From contig DASZMA010000033.1 in assembly GCA_035552095.1 (NCBI GenBank), positions 1-64,000 of the forward strand: a stretch of 64,000 bases of DNA, in the 5' to 3' direction. Source of the DNA: Bog-473 sp035552095 (GTDB lineage Bacteria > Actinomycetota > Acidimicrobiia > Acidimicrobiales > RAAP-2). Shown here piece by piece: positions 5,906-13,225 of the stretch. How positions within the stretch are numbered: position 1 is the first letter of the stretch; every line of letters starts with the position of its first letter. Under the pieces are notes generated by a model that did not search any database, was not told the origin of the DNA, and saw only the letters and a list, made by a program, of their open reading frames with translations. Both the position numbers and the translations under genes were made by a program.

Positions 5906-8074
5906 TCAGGTTGCCTTGGAGTCGCGGCCCCAGGTTGCTGGGGACCCCTGACTTCCCCGGGTGGCCCCGGGCGGAGATCTGTCGGCTGGCACGTCGAAGA
6001 AGGCCTCGATTGTCGGCGGGGCCGTCCCGGCCGCCGCCACCACATTGCTCACGGCGATGCCGGTCTCGCTACCGTAATAGGGGGCGCTCCCGAAATTGAA
6101 GATGCCACCGTTGGCTGCCACCAGCCAGTAGCCGGCGCCATCAGGGGCGGGCGCCATACCGACGATGGGGGAGCTGAGCGCCTTTGCTCCCGTCGAGCCG
6201 TAGTAGGAGGCGTCACCGAAAGTGAAGATGCCACCGTCTGAGGCCACCAGCCAGTAGCCCCCACCATCAGGCGTGGCGGCCATGCCGACGATCGGCTTGT
6301 TGAGTTTGAGGGCCCCGGTCGAACCGAAGAACTGGGCGTCGCCGAAGGAGAAGATGCCACCGTCTGAGGCCACCAGCCAGTAGCCCTCCCCGTCGGGGGT
6401 GGGCGTCATGCCGACGACCGGCTTGTTGAGCGCGAGGGCTCCGGTTGAGCCGTAGAACTGGGCGTCGCCGAAGGAGAAGATGCCGCCGTCCGAGGCCACC
6501 AGCCAGTACCCACCGCCGTCAGGGGTCGAGGCCATGGCGATGGCCGGCTTGTTCAGCTTGATGCCACCGGTTGAGCCGTAGAACTGGGCGTCGCCGAAGG
6601 AGAAGATCCCACCGTCCCCCCCGAGCATCCAGTAGCCATAGCCATCGGGCGTGGTCGACATGGATACGACCGGGGCCGAGAGGGCCACCTTGGACATGTC
6701 GCCGTAACTCTCGGCGTCGCCGAAGGGGAAGATGGCCCCCTTGGCGTTCGCTTCGTAATAGCCCTCGGTTCCAGTGCCGCTGAGTTGGATCGGCAGGACA
6801 TTGGTGCCGTAATCGACCAGGGCGGTGGCATCACGTTGGCCCACGGTGCCCGGAAAGAATTCGAATTGCACAGTGCAGCTGGCCAGTGGAGCCAGAGTGG
6901 TGCAGTCGGACGTCCCGAAGTAGTCGTCCGGGGCCGGGCCGCTCAGCCCGCCCGACGAGACGACCGCGTCGGCCCCCCCCTTATTGGTCAGCGTCACCGC
7001 CTCAAGATCGCTGGCGTCGCCCACGCGGACGTTGCCGAAGCCCACTTGGGTGGTCGAGGCCGTGAGGGAGGACTCAGGGCTGGGCAACGGGGGCATAGCG
7101 ACCGAGGAGTTCCAGCGGATCGCCCCATAGAGGTCGGCCGTCGACCCGATGCACTGAAAGGCGAACTCATAAGCGAAGGACTTGAGGATGCCCAAACTGT
7201 CATAGCTCACGTCGTAGACCGTGAAGGATCCCGACGCAAGGCCGCAAGCATTCCCGTTGCCCGACACCGAGAGCTCGGGTGCGTTCTGACTCTCGTTCCC
7301 CTGGGCGGCAAGGTAGGTGCCATCGGTCAACGGGGCGTCACCGGGAGCCTCAATGGTGATGTCCCAATTGACGGAGCCCGGCGCACTGGAAAGCTCCCAC
7401 CGGTTGGGTCCCTGCCGATTGGGATCGTCACCGAAGGGAAACGCGATGTTGTAGGAGTACGACTGGCCCTGGCCCAGATAATCCCCGGGTTCGCTGACCA
7501 ACTGAGCGCTTTGGGGAGGTTCGGGAGCGGTGGCTGGAAGCTGGGGAATAGCCACGCTCGAGTTGTAGGAAAGGTTGCCCATGAGCGCTGAATAGAAGCC
7601 TTCGCAATGCTGGAAGAACTGAACAGCAAAAGACACCACGTTGCCCTTGGTGTCATAGGTGGCGTCGTAGACGGTGAAACTGCCGACATCCTGATTACAG
7701 CCGCGACCGTCACCGTAGACATCGAGGCCCGGGAAGCCCGCCGCCCGGAACGGGGTGCGTTGGATGTCGTTGTAGGCACCGGGCTTGAGGATCTGCCCGG
7801 TCGGAGCGGCGATGGTCACCGTGAACTGGTCGCCGGCGTTGTTGACGTTAAAGTCGATCTCGCCATTACCCTGCGAGGCCACGGTCACCGAGGTGAACGC
7901 GAAGGTCCCGCCCTGGCCCACATAGTCGCCGGGCTCGCTCACGAAGGTGGCCGCTGTGGTGGTGGCCGCCGAGGCCGTGGGGACCGCCAGAGTAACCAGA
8001 CCCAGGAGAGCCACGCCAAGGGCAGCCAACCCGGTGCCCACTCGGATCATGATGGTTGATGGTCGTCTCGGCAC
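5906..8074 (-). CDS. secreted repeat protein (Ig-like domain plus five to six FGDAxFYGS repeats)
   Basis: A 722-residue exported protein. GTG at 8074 follows GAGGGG at good spacing; an N-terminal signal peptide (VGTGLAALGVALLGLVTLAV, cleavage after ASA) comes next. Two homologous ~145-residue domains follow, each opening with 'VSEPGDYxGQG' and containing 'GSFTVYDxxYD' and one cysteine pair. Then comes a ~95-residue immunoglobulin-like (ASPM-SPD-2-Hydin-type) domain ('VGFGNVRVGDASDLEAVTLTN', 'LAPLASCTVQFEF', 'IQLSGTGT'). The rest is a tandem array of 42-residue units (GIFSFGDAQFYGSTG...KPxVGMxxTPDGxGYWLVASDG), probably blades of a propeller-like fold. No membrane anchor or sortase motif is seen. 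Likely role: surface or matrix adhesion or carbohydrate contact (inference). Confidence 0.85.
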   Translation of the reverse strand: MPRRPSTIMIRVGTGLAALGVALLGLVTLAVPTASAATTTAATFVSEPGDYVGQGGTFAFTSVTVASQGNGEIDFNVNNAGDQFTVTIAAPTGQILKPGAYNDIQRTPFRAAGFPGLDVYGDGRGCNQDVGSFTVYDATYDTKGNVVSFAVQFFQHCEGFYSALMGNLSYNSSVAIPQLPATAPEPPQSAQLVSEPGDYLGQGQSYSYNIAFPFGDDPNRQGPNRWELSSAPGSVNWDITIEAPGDAPLTDGTYLAAQGNESQNAPELSVSGNGNACGLASGSFTVYDVSYDSLGILKSFAYEFAFQCIGSTADLYGAIRWNSSVAMPPLPSPESSLTASTTQVGFGNVRVGDASDLEAVTLTNKGGADAVVSSGGLSGPAPDDYFGTSDCTTLAPLASCTVQFEFFPGTVGQRDATALVDYGTNVLPIQLSGTGTEGYYEANAKGAIFPFGDAESYGDMSKVALSAPVVSMSTTPDGYGYWMLGGDGGIFSFGDAQFYGSTGGIKLNKPAIAMASTPDGGGYWLVASDGGIFSFGDAQFYGSTGALALNKPVVGMTPTPDGEGYWLVASDGGIFSFGDAQFFGSTGALKLNKPIVGMAATPDGGGYWLVASDGGIFTFGDASYYGSTGAKALSSPIVGMAPAPDGAGYWLVAANGGIFNFGSAPYYGSETGIAVSNVVAAAGTAPPTIEAFFDVPADRSPPGATRGSQGSPATWGRDSKAT
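6052..6736 (-). repeat. 126-bp tandem coding repeats
   Basis: Five full units begin (minus strand) at 6736, 6610, 6484, 6358 and 6232, each exactly 126 bp (42 codons), and a partial sixth begins at 6106. The three middle units are nearly identical in DNA around the 'FSFGDAQF' codons, which points to recent duplication or gene conversion; the first and last are more diverged. Confidence 0.9.
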
Positions 8075-8154
8075 GTCGCTACCCCTCGTCACGGCACACC
8101 CATCGGCTGCTGGTCGAACGACGGTCCGCCTTCTCCTCCACGTTAGGCCCATTC

Positions 8155-8235
8155 GGCTGGGCCACCAACGTGGCGTTCGAGCGTGGGACAGCTTCGTTCA
8201 ACCTGCCGGCCTCCCCCCACTGGGGCGTGGCCCTA
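8155..8235 (+). pseudogene. decayed GNAT acetyltransferase fragment
   Basis: The plus-strand frame reads GWATNVAFERGTASFNLPASPHWG, which matches WATNAAFERGATACTLQASPMG of the intact acetyltransferase at 5054-5866 at most positions; DNA of the two stretches is also clearly related. The similarity stops on both sides and no start codon or catalytic loop is attached. It is the only recognisable content of the 286-bp gap 8075-8360. Confidence 0.6.
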
Positions 8236-8360
8236 GCATGTCGATCCGCGGTGCGAACCATCTCGTCAATAGGTTTTGGCTTGCATCAATTCCTGGAGGC
8301 GTCGAGGAAACGACAAAGGATCCTCTCCCACCAACTCCGGCTACCGAAAAGGAACCACCC

Positions 8361-8618
8361 ATGACGCCTCCTGGCAACGCCATCCGCCTGATCGGCCACC
8401 GAGCCCGCTTCGCCGAGGCGGTGGCCCAGATCGACAACGAGTTGGAGTTCAACTCGGGCGCGGTCGTCGCCGCCCGTCGAGAAGAAGTGGTGGCGGCCGC
8501 CCGCGCTGCCTACGGGCCCAGCGAGGACTTCCGTGGGGTACGCGACGCCTGGGACGCCGTCTTTCCCGATGGCGTCTACAGCTCCACCGGCTTCGCCAAG
8601 GCCAAGCGCCTGGCCTAG
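8361..8618 (+). CDS. hypothetical protein (85 aa)
   Basis: An 85-residue, mostly helical soluble protein with an Ala/Arg/Glu-rich middle (VVAARREEVVAAARAAYG) and a C-terminal DAWDAVFPDGVYSSTGFAKAKRLA. The ATG at 8361 has an AAAAGGA ribosome binding site. It lacks a signal peptide and cysteines. I do not recognise the family. It lies just after the acetyltransferase fragment and converges on the SnoaL-like gene with only 10 bp between the stops. Confidence 0.6.
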   Translation: MTPPGNAIRLIGHRARFAEAVAQIDNELEFNSGAVVAARREEVVAAARAAYGPSEDFRGVRDAWDAVFPDGVYSSTGFAKAKRLA

Positions 8619-8628
8619 CGGCGCTCCC

Positions 8629-9054
8629 TCAGGTAGCCGCGGCCGCCAACTGGGCGTCGAGAGCCGCCACCGCCTGGGTGTCGAGAAACAGCTGGTCGAG
8701 CCGGACCCGGCCCCAGCGGAGACGCAGATACTGCATGCCCTCGTTCTCGTAGTGGACACCGTTTGGCCGCTCGATGTGGTCGGCGAACCGCACCCCCACC
8801 CGTAGGTTCCACGGCGGGCCGCACGCCAGCACGTCGATCACGTCGACGTGCGGCTGCAACGCCACGAAGCGCTCGAACCACGCCCGCACCTGCGCCGGAT
8901 CGTCCACATCGGCCGCAAAGGAGTGGCGCCCGGGAAAGACGAACCGGGCATCGGCCGCGAACATCCCGAGCGCGACCGACGGGTCGCCGGCGTTCAGCCG
9001 CCGGAAACCCCGCCGAACCAAGAGGCCAACCAACCACGACAGCATACCGGTCAT
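8629..9054 (-). CDS. SnoaL/NTF2-like domain protein
   Basis: A 141-residue protein with the cone-shaped NTF2-like fold pattern: an N-terminal helix ending in RRLNAGDPSVALGMFAADARFVFPG, then VRAWFERFVALQPHVDVIDVLACGPP and the strands YENEGMQYLRLRWGRVRLDQLFLD. This resembles SnoaL-like polyketide cyclases and limonene-epoxide-hydrolase-type isomerases, but catalytic residues differ between subfamilies and cannot be assigned. The start codon is 14 bp from that of the divergent PadR gene, and TAATAT sits 6 nt before the ATG, so the message is probably leaderless and PadR-controlled. Confidence 0.75.
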   Translation of the reverse strand: MTGMLSWLVGLLVRRGFRRLNAGDPSVALGMFAADARFVFPGRHSFAADVDDPAQVRAWFERFVALQPHVDVIDVLACGPPWNLRVGVRFADHIERPNGVHYENEGMQYLRLRWGRVRLDQLFLDTQAVAALDAQLAAAAT

Positions 9055-9056
9055 GC

Positions 9057-9066
9057 TAACATATTA
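9057..9066. promoter_or_regulatory. overlapping divergent leaderless promoters
   Basis: In the 14-bp gap GCTAACATATTAGG, plus-strand TAACAT (9057-9062) ends 6 nt before the padR ATG, and minus-strand TAATAT (9066-9061) ends 6 nt before the SnoaL-like ATG. Both fit TANNNT -10 boxes firing at the start codon. CTAA...TTAG is also an inverted repeat that a PadR dimer could use. Confidence 0.6.
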
Positions 9067-9068
9067 GG

Positions 9069-9635
9069 ATGACCGATACAACCGAACTGCCCCTGGGCGA
9101 CCTGCCCCTGGCGGCCTACGTCGTGCTCGGCATGGTGAGCTTGGGTGCCCGCTCGGGCTATGACATCAAGCAGGACGTCGAGCGTTCCATCCGCTTTTTC
9201 TGGACCATCTCCCAGGCACAGATCTACCCCTGCCTGGAGGAACTCGAGCATCAAGGCCTGGTCACCGGGGCCGAGCAGCCGGCCGGCCGGCGCCGGCGGC
9301 GCGTCTACGAGATCACGGATTCGGGCCGCGAGGCCCTCCGGTCGTGGCTGACCGTCAGCGCGCCCGTCCCCTTCGAATTGCGCGACGTGGGACTCCTGAA
9401 GTTGTTCTTCGCCGGCGCGCTTTCACCCACGGAGGCCGGGGATCTGCTCAAGGTGGTCCGGCACCGCAGCGAAGAACGCGTCGCCACCCTGACCGCCATC
9501 CGCGCCGCGGCCTCCGGGCTCCGTGACGACGGCAACGCGTTCCCGTTGTTGACGCTCGAGCTGGGCATCGCCTTCCACGAAGCGATGGCCGAGGTCTGCG
9601 CCCGATTCGCCAGCGCCGAGGTGGCGGCGGTCTGA
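9069..9635 (+). CDS. PadR-family transcriptional regulator
   Basis: A 188-residue PadR protein. The N-terminal winged helix is clear: LPLAAYVVLGMVSLGARSGYDIKQDVE, FFWTISQAQIYPCLEELEHQGLVTG and RRRRRVYEITDSGREALRSWL (recognition helix and wing). The C-terminal half (FELRDVGLLKLFFAGAL...EERVATLTAIRAA) is the Vir_act_alpha_C dimerisation helix region. PadR proteins are usually repressors relieved by small phenolic or drug-like ligands. The divergent SnoaL-like gene is the likely target because their promoters physically overlap. Confidence 0.9.
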   Translation: MTDTTELPLGDLPLAAYVVLGMVSLGARSGYDIKQDVERSIRFFWTISQAQIYPCLEELEHQGLVTGAEQPAGRRRRRVYEITDSGREALRSWLTVSAPVPFELRDVGLLKLFFAGALSPTEAGDLLKVVRHRSEERVATLTAIRAAASGLRDDGNAFPLLTLELGIAFHEAMAEVCARFASAEVAAV

Positions 9636-9681
9636 GGGGCGGACCGACCAGATCGCCCGGCGGTCTCGCCTCGTCAGTGTC

Positions 9682-10734
9682 TCACCCCGGGCTGAGCGGG
9701 GCGCCTCCGGCGGCGGCCGAACGGTAGGCGGCGTCGACCAGCCGGTGGGCCACCAGCGCTTCGTCGAGACCGGGGGTGGGCGCCTCGCCGCCGGCCACGG
9801 CGTCGATGAAGGCCCGGTCGGCCTCGACGTAGGCGCGCAGGGCCAGCCCGAGCTCGTCATGACTCAGTGGCAGGTCGTCGACCCAGGCCGGTGAGGGGCA
9901 GGGGCGGACCTCGGTGTCCTCGCTGCGCTGAATGTGCAGCGGCCCGCGGAACTCGTCGTCCAGCCACACCATGGCGTCCTGGCCGAAGAGCTCAATGCGA
10001 CGGGTGGAGCCCCGGCTCAAAATGTTGTGCCAGACGCTGGTCAAGTGCGATTCGAGTCCGGAGGCGAACGTCATGGAGACCATGGCCATGTCCTCGATGC
10101 CCCGGTGGCCGGCGAAGTTCGCCGTGCGCCCGGTCACCATCTCCACCTCGCCGAAGCAGAAGCGCAGGATGTCCAGATCGTGGATGGAGTGCTCAATGAG
10201 GCAGCCGCCGCCGGCCTGCGCCACGTCGGCCCGCCAGCTCGAGGCGTAGGTGCCCTGGATCGGGAAGTACTGATCGTCACGGAACATGACCGCCATCGGG
10301 CGGCCCAACGCCCCTGAGGCCACCAGGTCACGCAAGGCCCGGAACACGGGGGCCGAGCGCAGGACCAGGCCGGACTGGGACGGCACGCCCACCGTCTCGA
10401 CGGCCGCCACCAGGTCCCGGGCCCCGGCCAGGTCGGTGGCCAGCGGCTTCTCGCAGAAGATGGCCCGACCGGCGGCCAGCGCCTCGTCGACCGCCTGGCG
10501 GTGGGCCGACGTCGGCGTGCAGATCCAGACGGCGTCGCAACGCCTCATGAGGGCAGGGAGGTCGCCCACCACCTCGGCGCCGAAGGCCTCGGCGAAGCGC
10601 TGGGCCCGCGTCTCGCTCCGATCGTGCACCGCGCCGATCTCGGCTTCGACCACCCCGGACTCGATCATGGCCCGGAGGCCCAAGGCGTGGGCCCAGGCGA
10701 TCAGCCCGGAACCGGCGAACCCGATCCGCATCAT
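9682..10734 (-). CDS. Gfo/Idh/MocA-family oxidoreductase
   Basis: A 350-residue NAD(P)-dependent dehydrogenase. The Rossmann motif is FAGSGLIAWAHA (residues 6-17) and the hallmark 'CEKPLA' (lysine near residue 96) of the Gfo/Idh/MocA family is present; the C-terminal half has the family pattern with GGGCLIEHSIHDLDILRFCFGE carrying the catalytic His-Asp pair. Substrates in the family are sugars, inositols or related polyols; none can be named here. The start is ATGATG at 10734; TAGTCT 7 nt upstream suggests a leaderless transcript. It follows the ACT-domain gene on the same strand. Confidence 0.88.
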   Translation of the reverse strand: MMRIGFAGSGLIAWAHALGLRAMIESGVVEAEIGAVHDRSETRAQRFAEAFGAEVVGDLPALMRRCDAVWICTPTSAHRQAVDEALAAGRAIFCEKPLATDLAGARDLVAAVETVGVPSQSGLVLRSAPVFRALRDLVASGALGRPMAVMFRDDQYFPIQGTYASSWRADVAQAGGGCLIEHSIHDLDILRFCFGEVEMVTGRTANFAGHRGIEDMAMVSMTFASGLESHLTSVWHNILSRGSTRRIELFGQDAMVWLDDEFRGPLHIQRSEDTEVRPCPSPAWVDDLPLSHDELGLALRAYVEADRAFIDAVAGGEAPTPGLDEALVAHRLVDAAYRSAAAGGAPLSPG

Positions 10735-10741
10735 GCCCGGG

Positions 10742-10747
10742 AGACTA
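10742..10747 (-). promoter_or_regulatory. candidate leaderless -10 box of the Gfo/Idh/MocA gene
   Basis: Minus-strand TAGTCT ends 7 nt before the ATG at 10734. No clear -35 is visible. Confidence 0.35.
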
Positions 10748-10785
10748 CGTGGTCCTCTTCCGCGCTGGCGGGCCCGCTGGCCCGG

Positions 10786-11439
10786 TCAGTGGACGTGCTC
10801 GCGCCAGCCCAGCGCATCGACGAAGCGCGCCGTCACCACCACCAGCGTGGCGATCTCGTGGCGTTCGCGCCGTCGTATGGGGGCCGGTCGGCCACCGCAG
10901 ACGGTGAACTCGGTGTCGGGCACGGACTCGACGAACACCCCGGTGCCGGTGGTGTCGTTGGCCGGGTCGGCGCCGCTGCGCGAGCCTTCGGCGAAGGCGG
11001 CCACCCACTGCACCGGGGGCACCTCGCCGTGCACCTCAATGAAGGACTCGATCCGCTGATCGGCCAGGGCCAGCCAGGTGAGGTCGAACAGCCCGCGGAG
11101 CTGGCCCAGCAAGGCGTTCATGGCCGCCGTCGGCGTGGCCGCCTGCAGGATCGAGGCGGCCGCGCTCAAGACGGTGTCCTCCCGGTCGGGTGCCGCCGAG
11201 GTCAGCTGGCGGACCTCCTCCACCCCGGCGCCGGGGACGTTGCGCACGCCCTTGCACACCGCGTCCACCGCGCCCGGCTCGTCCGGCAGCTCGACCACCA
11301 GTTCGTCAATGGCCACCCCGGCTTCGCGCTCGAGCACCTCGAGGCCGATGACGTTGCCCATGGCCGCCCCGATCTCGGCCGCCACTGCGCCGAGCACGCC
11401 GGGGGCATCGGGGAGCCAGATGCGCATGCGGGTGAGCAC
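10786..11439 (-). CDS. ACT-domain protein
   Basis: A 217-residue protein with an N-terminal ACT domain: MRIWLPDAPGVLGAVAAEIGAAMGNVIGLEVLEREAGVAIDELVVELPDE follows the usual beta-alpha-beta-beta-alpha-beta order, with the 'D-x-P-G-V-L' ligand turn. The C-terminal ~130 residues contain a possible degenerate sensor-like region ending RFVDALGWREHVH. ACT domains bind amino acids and regulate enzymes allosterically; no catalytic domain is attached here. GTG at 11439 starts 3 bp after the transglutaminase stop, so it is probably the last gene of that operon; an ATG four codons later is an alternative start. Confidence 0.75.
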   Translation of the reverse strand: MLTRMRIWLPDAPGVLGAVAAEIGAAMGNVIGLEVLEREAGVAIDELVVELPDEPGAVDAVCKGVRNVPGAGVEEVRQLTSAAPDREDTVLSAAASILQAATPTAAMNALLGQLRGLFDLTWLALADQRIESFIEVHGEVPPVQWVAAFAEGSRSGADPANDTTGTGVFVESVPDTEFTVCGGRPAPIRRRERHEIATLVVVTARFVDALGWREHVH

Positions 11440-11441
11440 GG

Positions 11442-12284
11442 CTAGTGCGTCCTCGTGATGCGGACGCCGACGTGCATGGTGTGCTCGGCCGGCCCGGCGT
11501 AAATGCCCTTGACCGGTGGCACGTCGGAGTAGTCGCGCCCGCGGCCGATGGCCACGTGCCGCTCACCCACCGGGCAGTCGTTGGTGGGGTCATAGCCCCA
11601 CCAGGTCCCGGTCCACACTTCGACCCAGGCGTGGCTCTCGCCGGTGATCTCCTCGCCGACGATGGCATCGGTCTCGGGGTGGAAGTAGCCCGACACGTAG
11701 CGCGACGGCAACCCCACCGACTTGGTCATGGCCAGGGCCAGATGGGCGAAGTCCTGGCACACCCCGGCGCCGTCGGTGAAGGCCTCATTGGCCGAGGTGT
11801 GCACGGTGGTGACGCCCCGCATGTAGGTCAGCGCGGCGTGGGTGCGCGCCATGATCTTCTGGGCCGTCTCCAACGGGCGCCCCGTGCGCAGGCTGGCGGC
11901 CAGGTCGGCCAGCTCGGCACCGGGCGCGGTGTAGAGCTTGTGCGAGAGATGGTCGGCCATGGTGAGGGAGGCGTCCTGCACGTCTTCCCACGACGCGTTC
12001 TCGGCCGCCTCGGGCCCCTGGGTGTCGATCAACGATGTGCTGACGATGGAGAGCATCTCGTGGCCGCGGTCAACGTTAAACGCCACCACCTGAGTGCCCC
12101 AGTAGTCCACGTAGGAGTACTGGGGGGCGGGCGGAACGGTCGAGATCTTGGTCTCCAGGGCGGTCTGGCGCCGCTCGGTGCGCGGGGTCAGGCGCAGCTC
12201 GTTGTAGGACGCCCGGGCCGGGGCGTCGTAGTCGAACCGGGTCTCGTGGGCGACCCGGAGCCGCCAGCCGTCGGCCCGGCTCAT
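11442..12284 (-). CDS. transglutaminase-like cysteine protease family protein
   Basis: A 280-residue protein: an N-terminal ~150-residue bacterial transglutaminase-associated beta domain (LRVAHETRFDYDAPARASYNELRL...) followed by the transglutaminase core. The catalytic triad is visible as Cys in GAGVCQDFAHLA, His in GESHAWVEVW and Asp in WWGYDPTND. Such proteins accompany circularly permuted ATP-grasp and alpha-E genes and are thought to cleave or transfer peptide amide bonds. The true start is ATG at 12284, overlapping the alpha-E stop (ATGA); the frame is open far upstream but that part overlaps the alpha-E gene and is not coding. Confidence 0.9.
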   Translation of the reverse strand: MSRADGWRLRVAHETRFDYDAPARASYNELRLTPRTERRQTALETKISTVPPAPQYSYVDYWGTQVVAFNVDRGHEMLSIVSTSLIDTQGPEAAENASWEDVQDASLTMADHLSHKLYTAPGAELADLAASLRTGRPLETAQKIMARTHAALTYMRGVTTVHTSANEAFTDGAGVCQDFAHLALAMTKSVGLPSRYVSGYFHPETDAIVGEEITGESHAWVEVWTGTWWGYDPTNDCPVGERHVAIGRGRDYSDVPPVKGIYAGPAEHTMHVGVRITRTH

Positions 12285-13225
12285 GACCCGCCCCCGCCCC
12301 GGCGCCACTGGGTGGGGAGGTCCTGGGCGAAGTAGCGGTGGGTCACGGCGTCGCTCACCGAGGAGATCGAGGACTGCAGCCGCTCCAGCCGGGTCTCCAG
12401 GCCCCGCGAGAGGGTGGCCGGCGCCGAGTACTCCAGCTCGGCCCGGGCCAGGCCGACCAGGCCGCGGGCGTCCTCCCACGTCCCGTCCCGGCCGGCGTTG
12501 ATCTGGTCCAGGCACTCCTCGGCCAGGGTCAGGGAAGCGAAGGCCGACCGCGGGAACAGGCGGTCCCGCAATAGGAAGTCGAGCACCCGGCTCGGCTCGA
12601 CCACGCCCTGGGAGAGGCGCAGGTAAGGCTCGTACCCGCCGCAGGAGCGCAACAGCATGACCAGGCCGCTGTCGAACACCTCGTCGAAGGCCACCGTGGC
12701 CAGCTGGCGGGCCACCACGTCGGTCCGCTCCAGGCAACGGCCGAGGGTGAAGAAAAGCCAGGTCTGGTCCCGGCTCATCATGGTGTCGGCCAGCCCGGTG
12801 ATCCCGGCCACCTGGGTCTTGACGAAGGAGAGGTAGGGACCGGGGCCGACCCGGCGGGTGGCCTCCCACTGCTGGGGCAGGGCGGACCAGGTGGCGTTGA
12901 TGTGCTCCCAGAACTCGACCGGGACGACGTGGCGCACGCCCCGGGTGTTCTCGCGGGCGGCGGCCAGGGCGCCGGCAATGGAGGAGAGGCTCTTGGGGTC
13001 GGTGGCCAGCCGTTCGGTGGCCTGCCACAGCGTCTCCTCGTCGTCGTCGGGCAGCCCCATGACGGCCAGTAGCCGCCGGGCGGCGTGGCCACCTTCGACA
13101 TCGCTCTGCTCCAGTGCCTGGAACACGGAGACGTCGAGGATGCGCGCCGTGCCCTCGGCCCGCTCCACGTAGCGGCCGACCCAGAAGATCGACTCGGCCA
13201 CCCGACTCAACAGGGCCCGGGTCAT
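12281..13225 (-). CDS. alpha-E domain protein (DUF403)
   Basis: A 314-residue all-helical protein with the alpha-E opening LLSRVAESIFWVGRYVERAEGTARILDV and repeated Arg/Glu-rich helices (FTLGRCLERTDVVARQLATVAFD). It is always found beside circularly permuted ATP-grasp ligases in conserved peptide-ligase-type operons, where it is thought to be a structural or substrate-holding partner; no enzymatic activity is established. The ATG overlaps the ATP-grasp stop codon and has no ribosome binding site: the upstream sequence is the CAG/CAA run of the ATP-grasp gene, so its translation must rely on coupling. Confidence 0.9.
   Translation of the reverse strand: MTRALLSRVAESIFWVGRYVERAEGTARILDVSVFQALEQSDVEGGHAARRLLAVMGLPDDDEETLWQATERLATDPKSLSSIAGALAAARENTRGVRHVVPVEFWEHINATWSALPQQWEATRRVGPGPYLSFVKTQVAGITGLADTMMSRDQTWLFFTLGRCLERTDVVARQLATVAFDEVFDSGLVMLLRSCGGYEPYLRLSQGVVEPSRVLDFLLRDRLFPRSAFASLTLAEECLDQINAGRDGTWEDARGLVGLARAELEYSAPATLSRGLETRLERLQSSISSVSDAVTHRYFAQDLPTQWRRGGGGS

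Noticed and set aside
6052..6736. Non-coding satellite or CRISPR array
   Set aside because: The 126-bp units are in-frame codons of a secreted protein.
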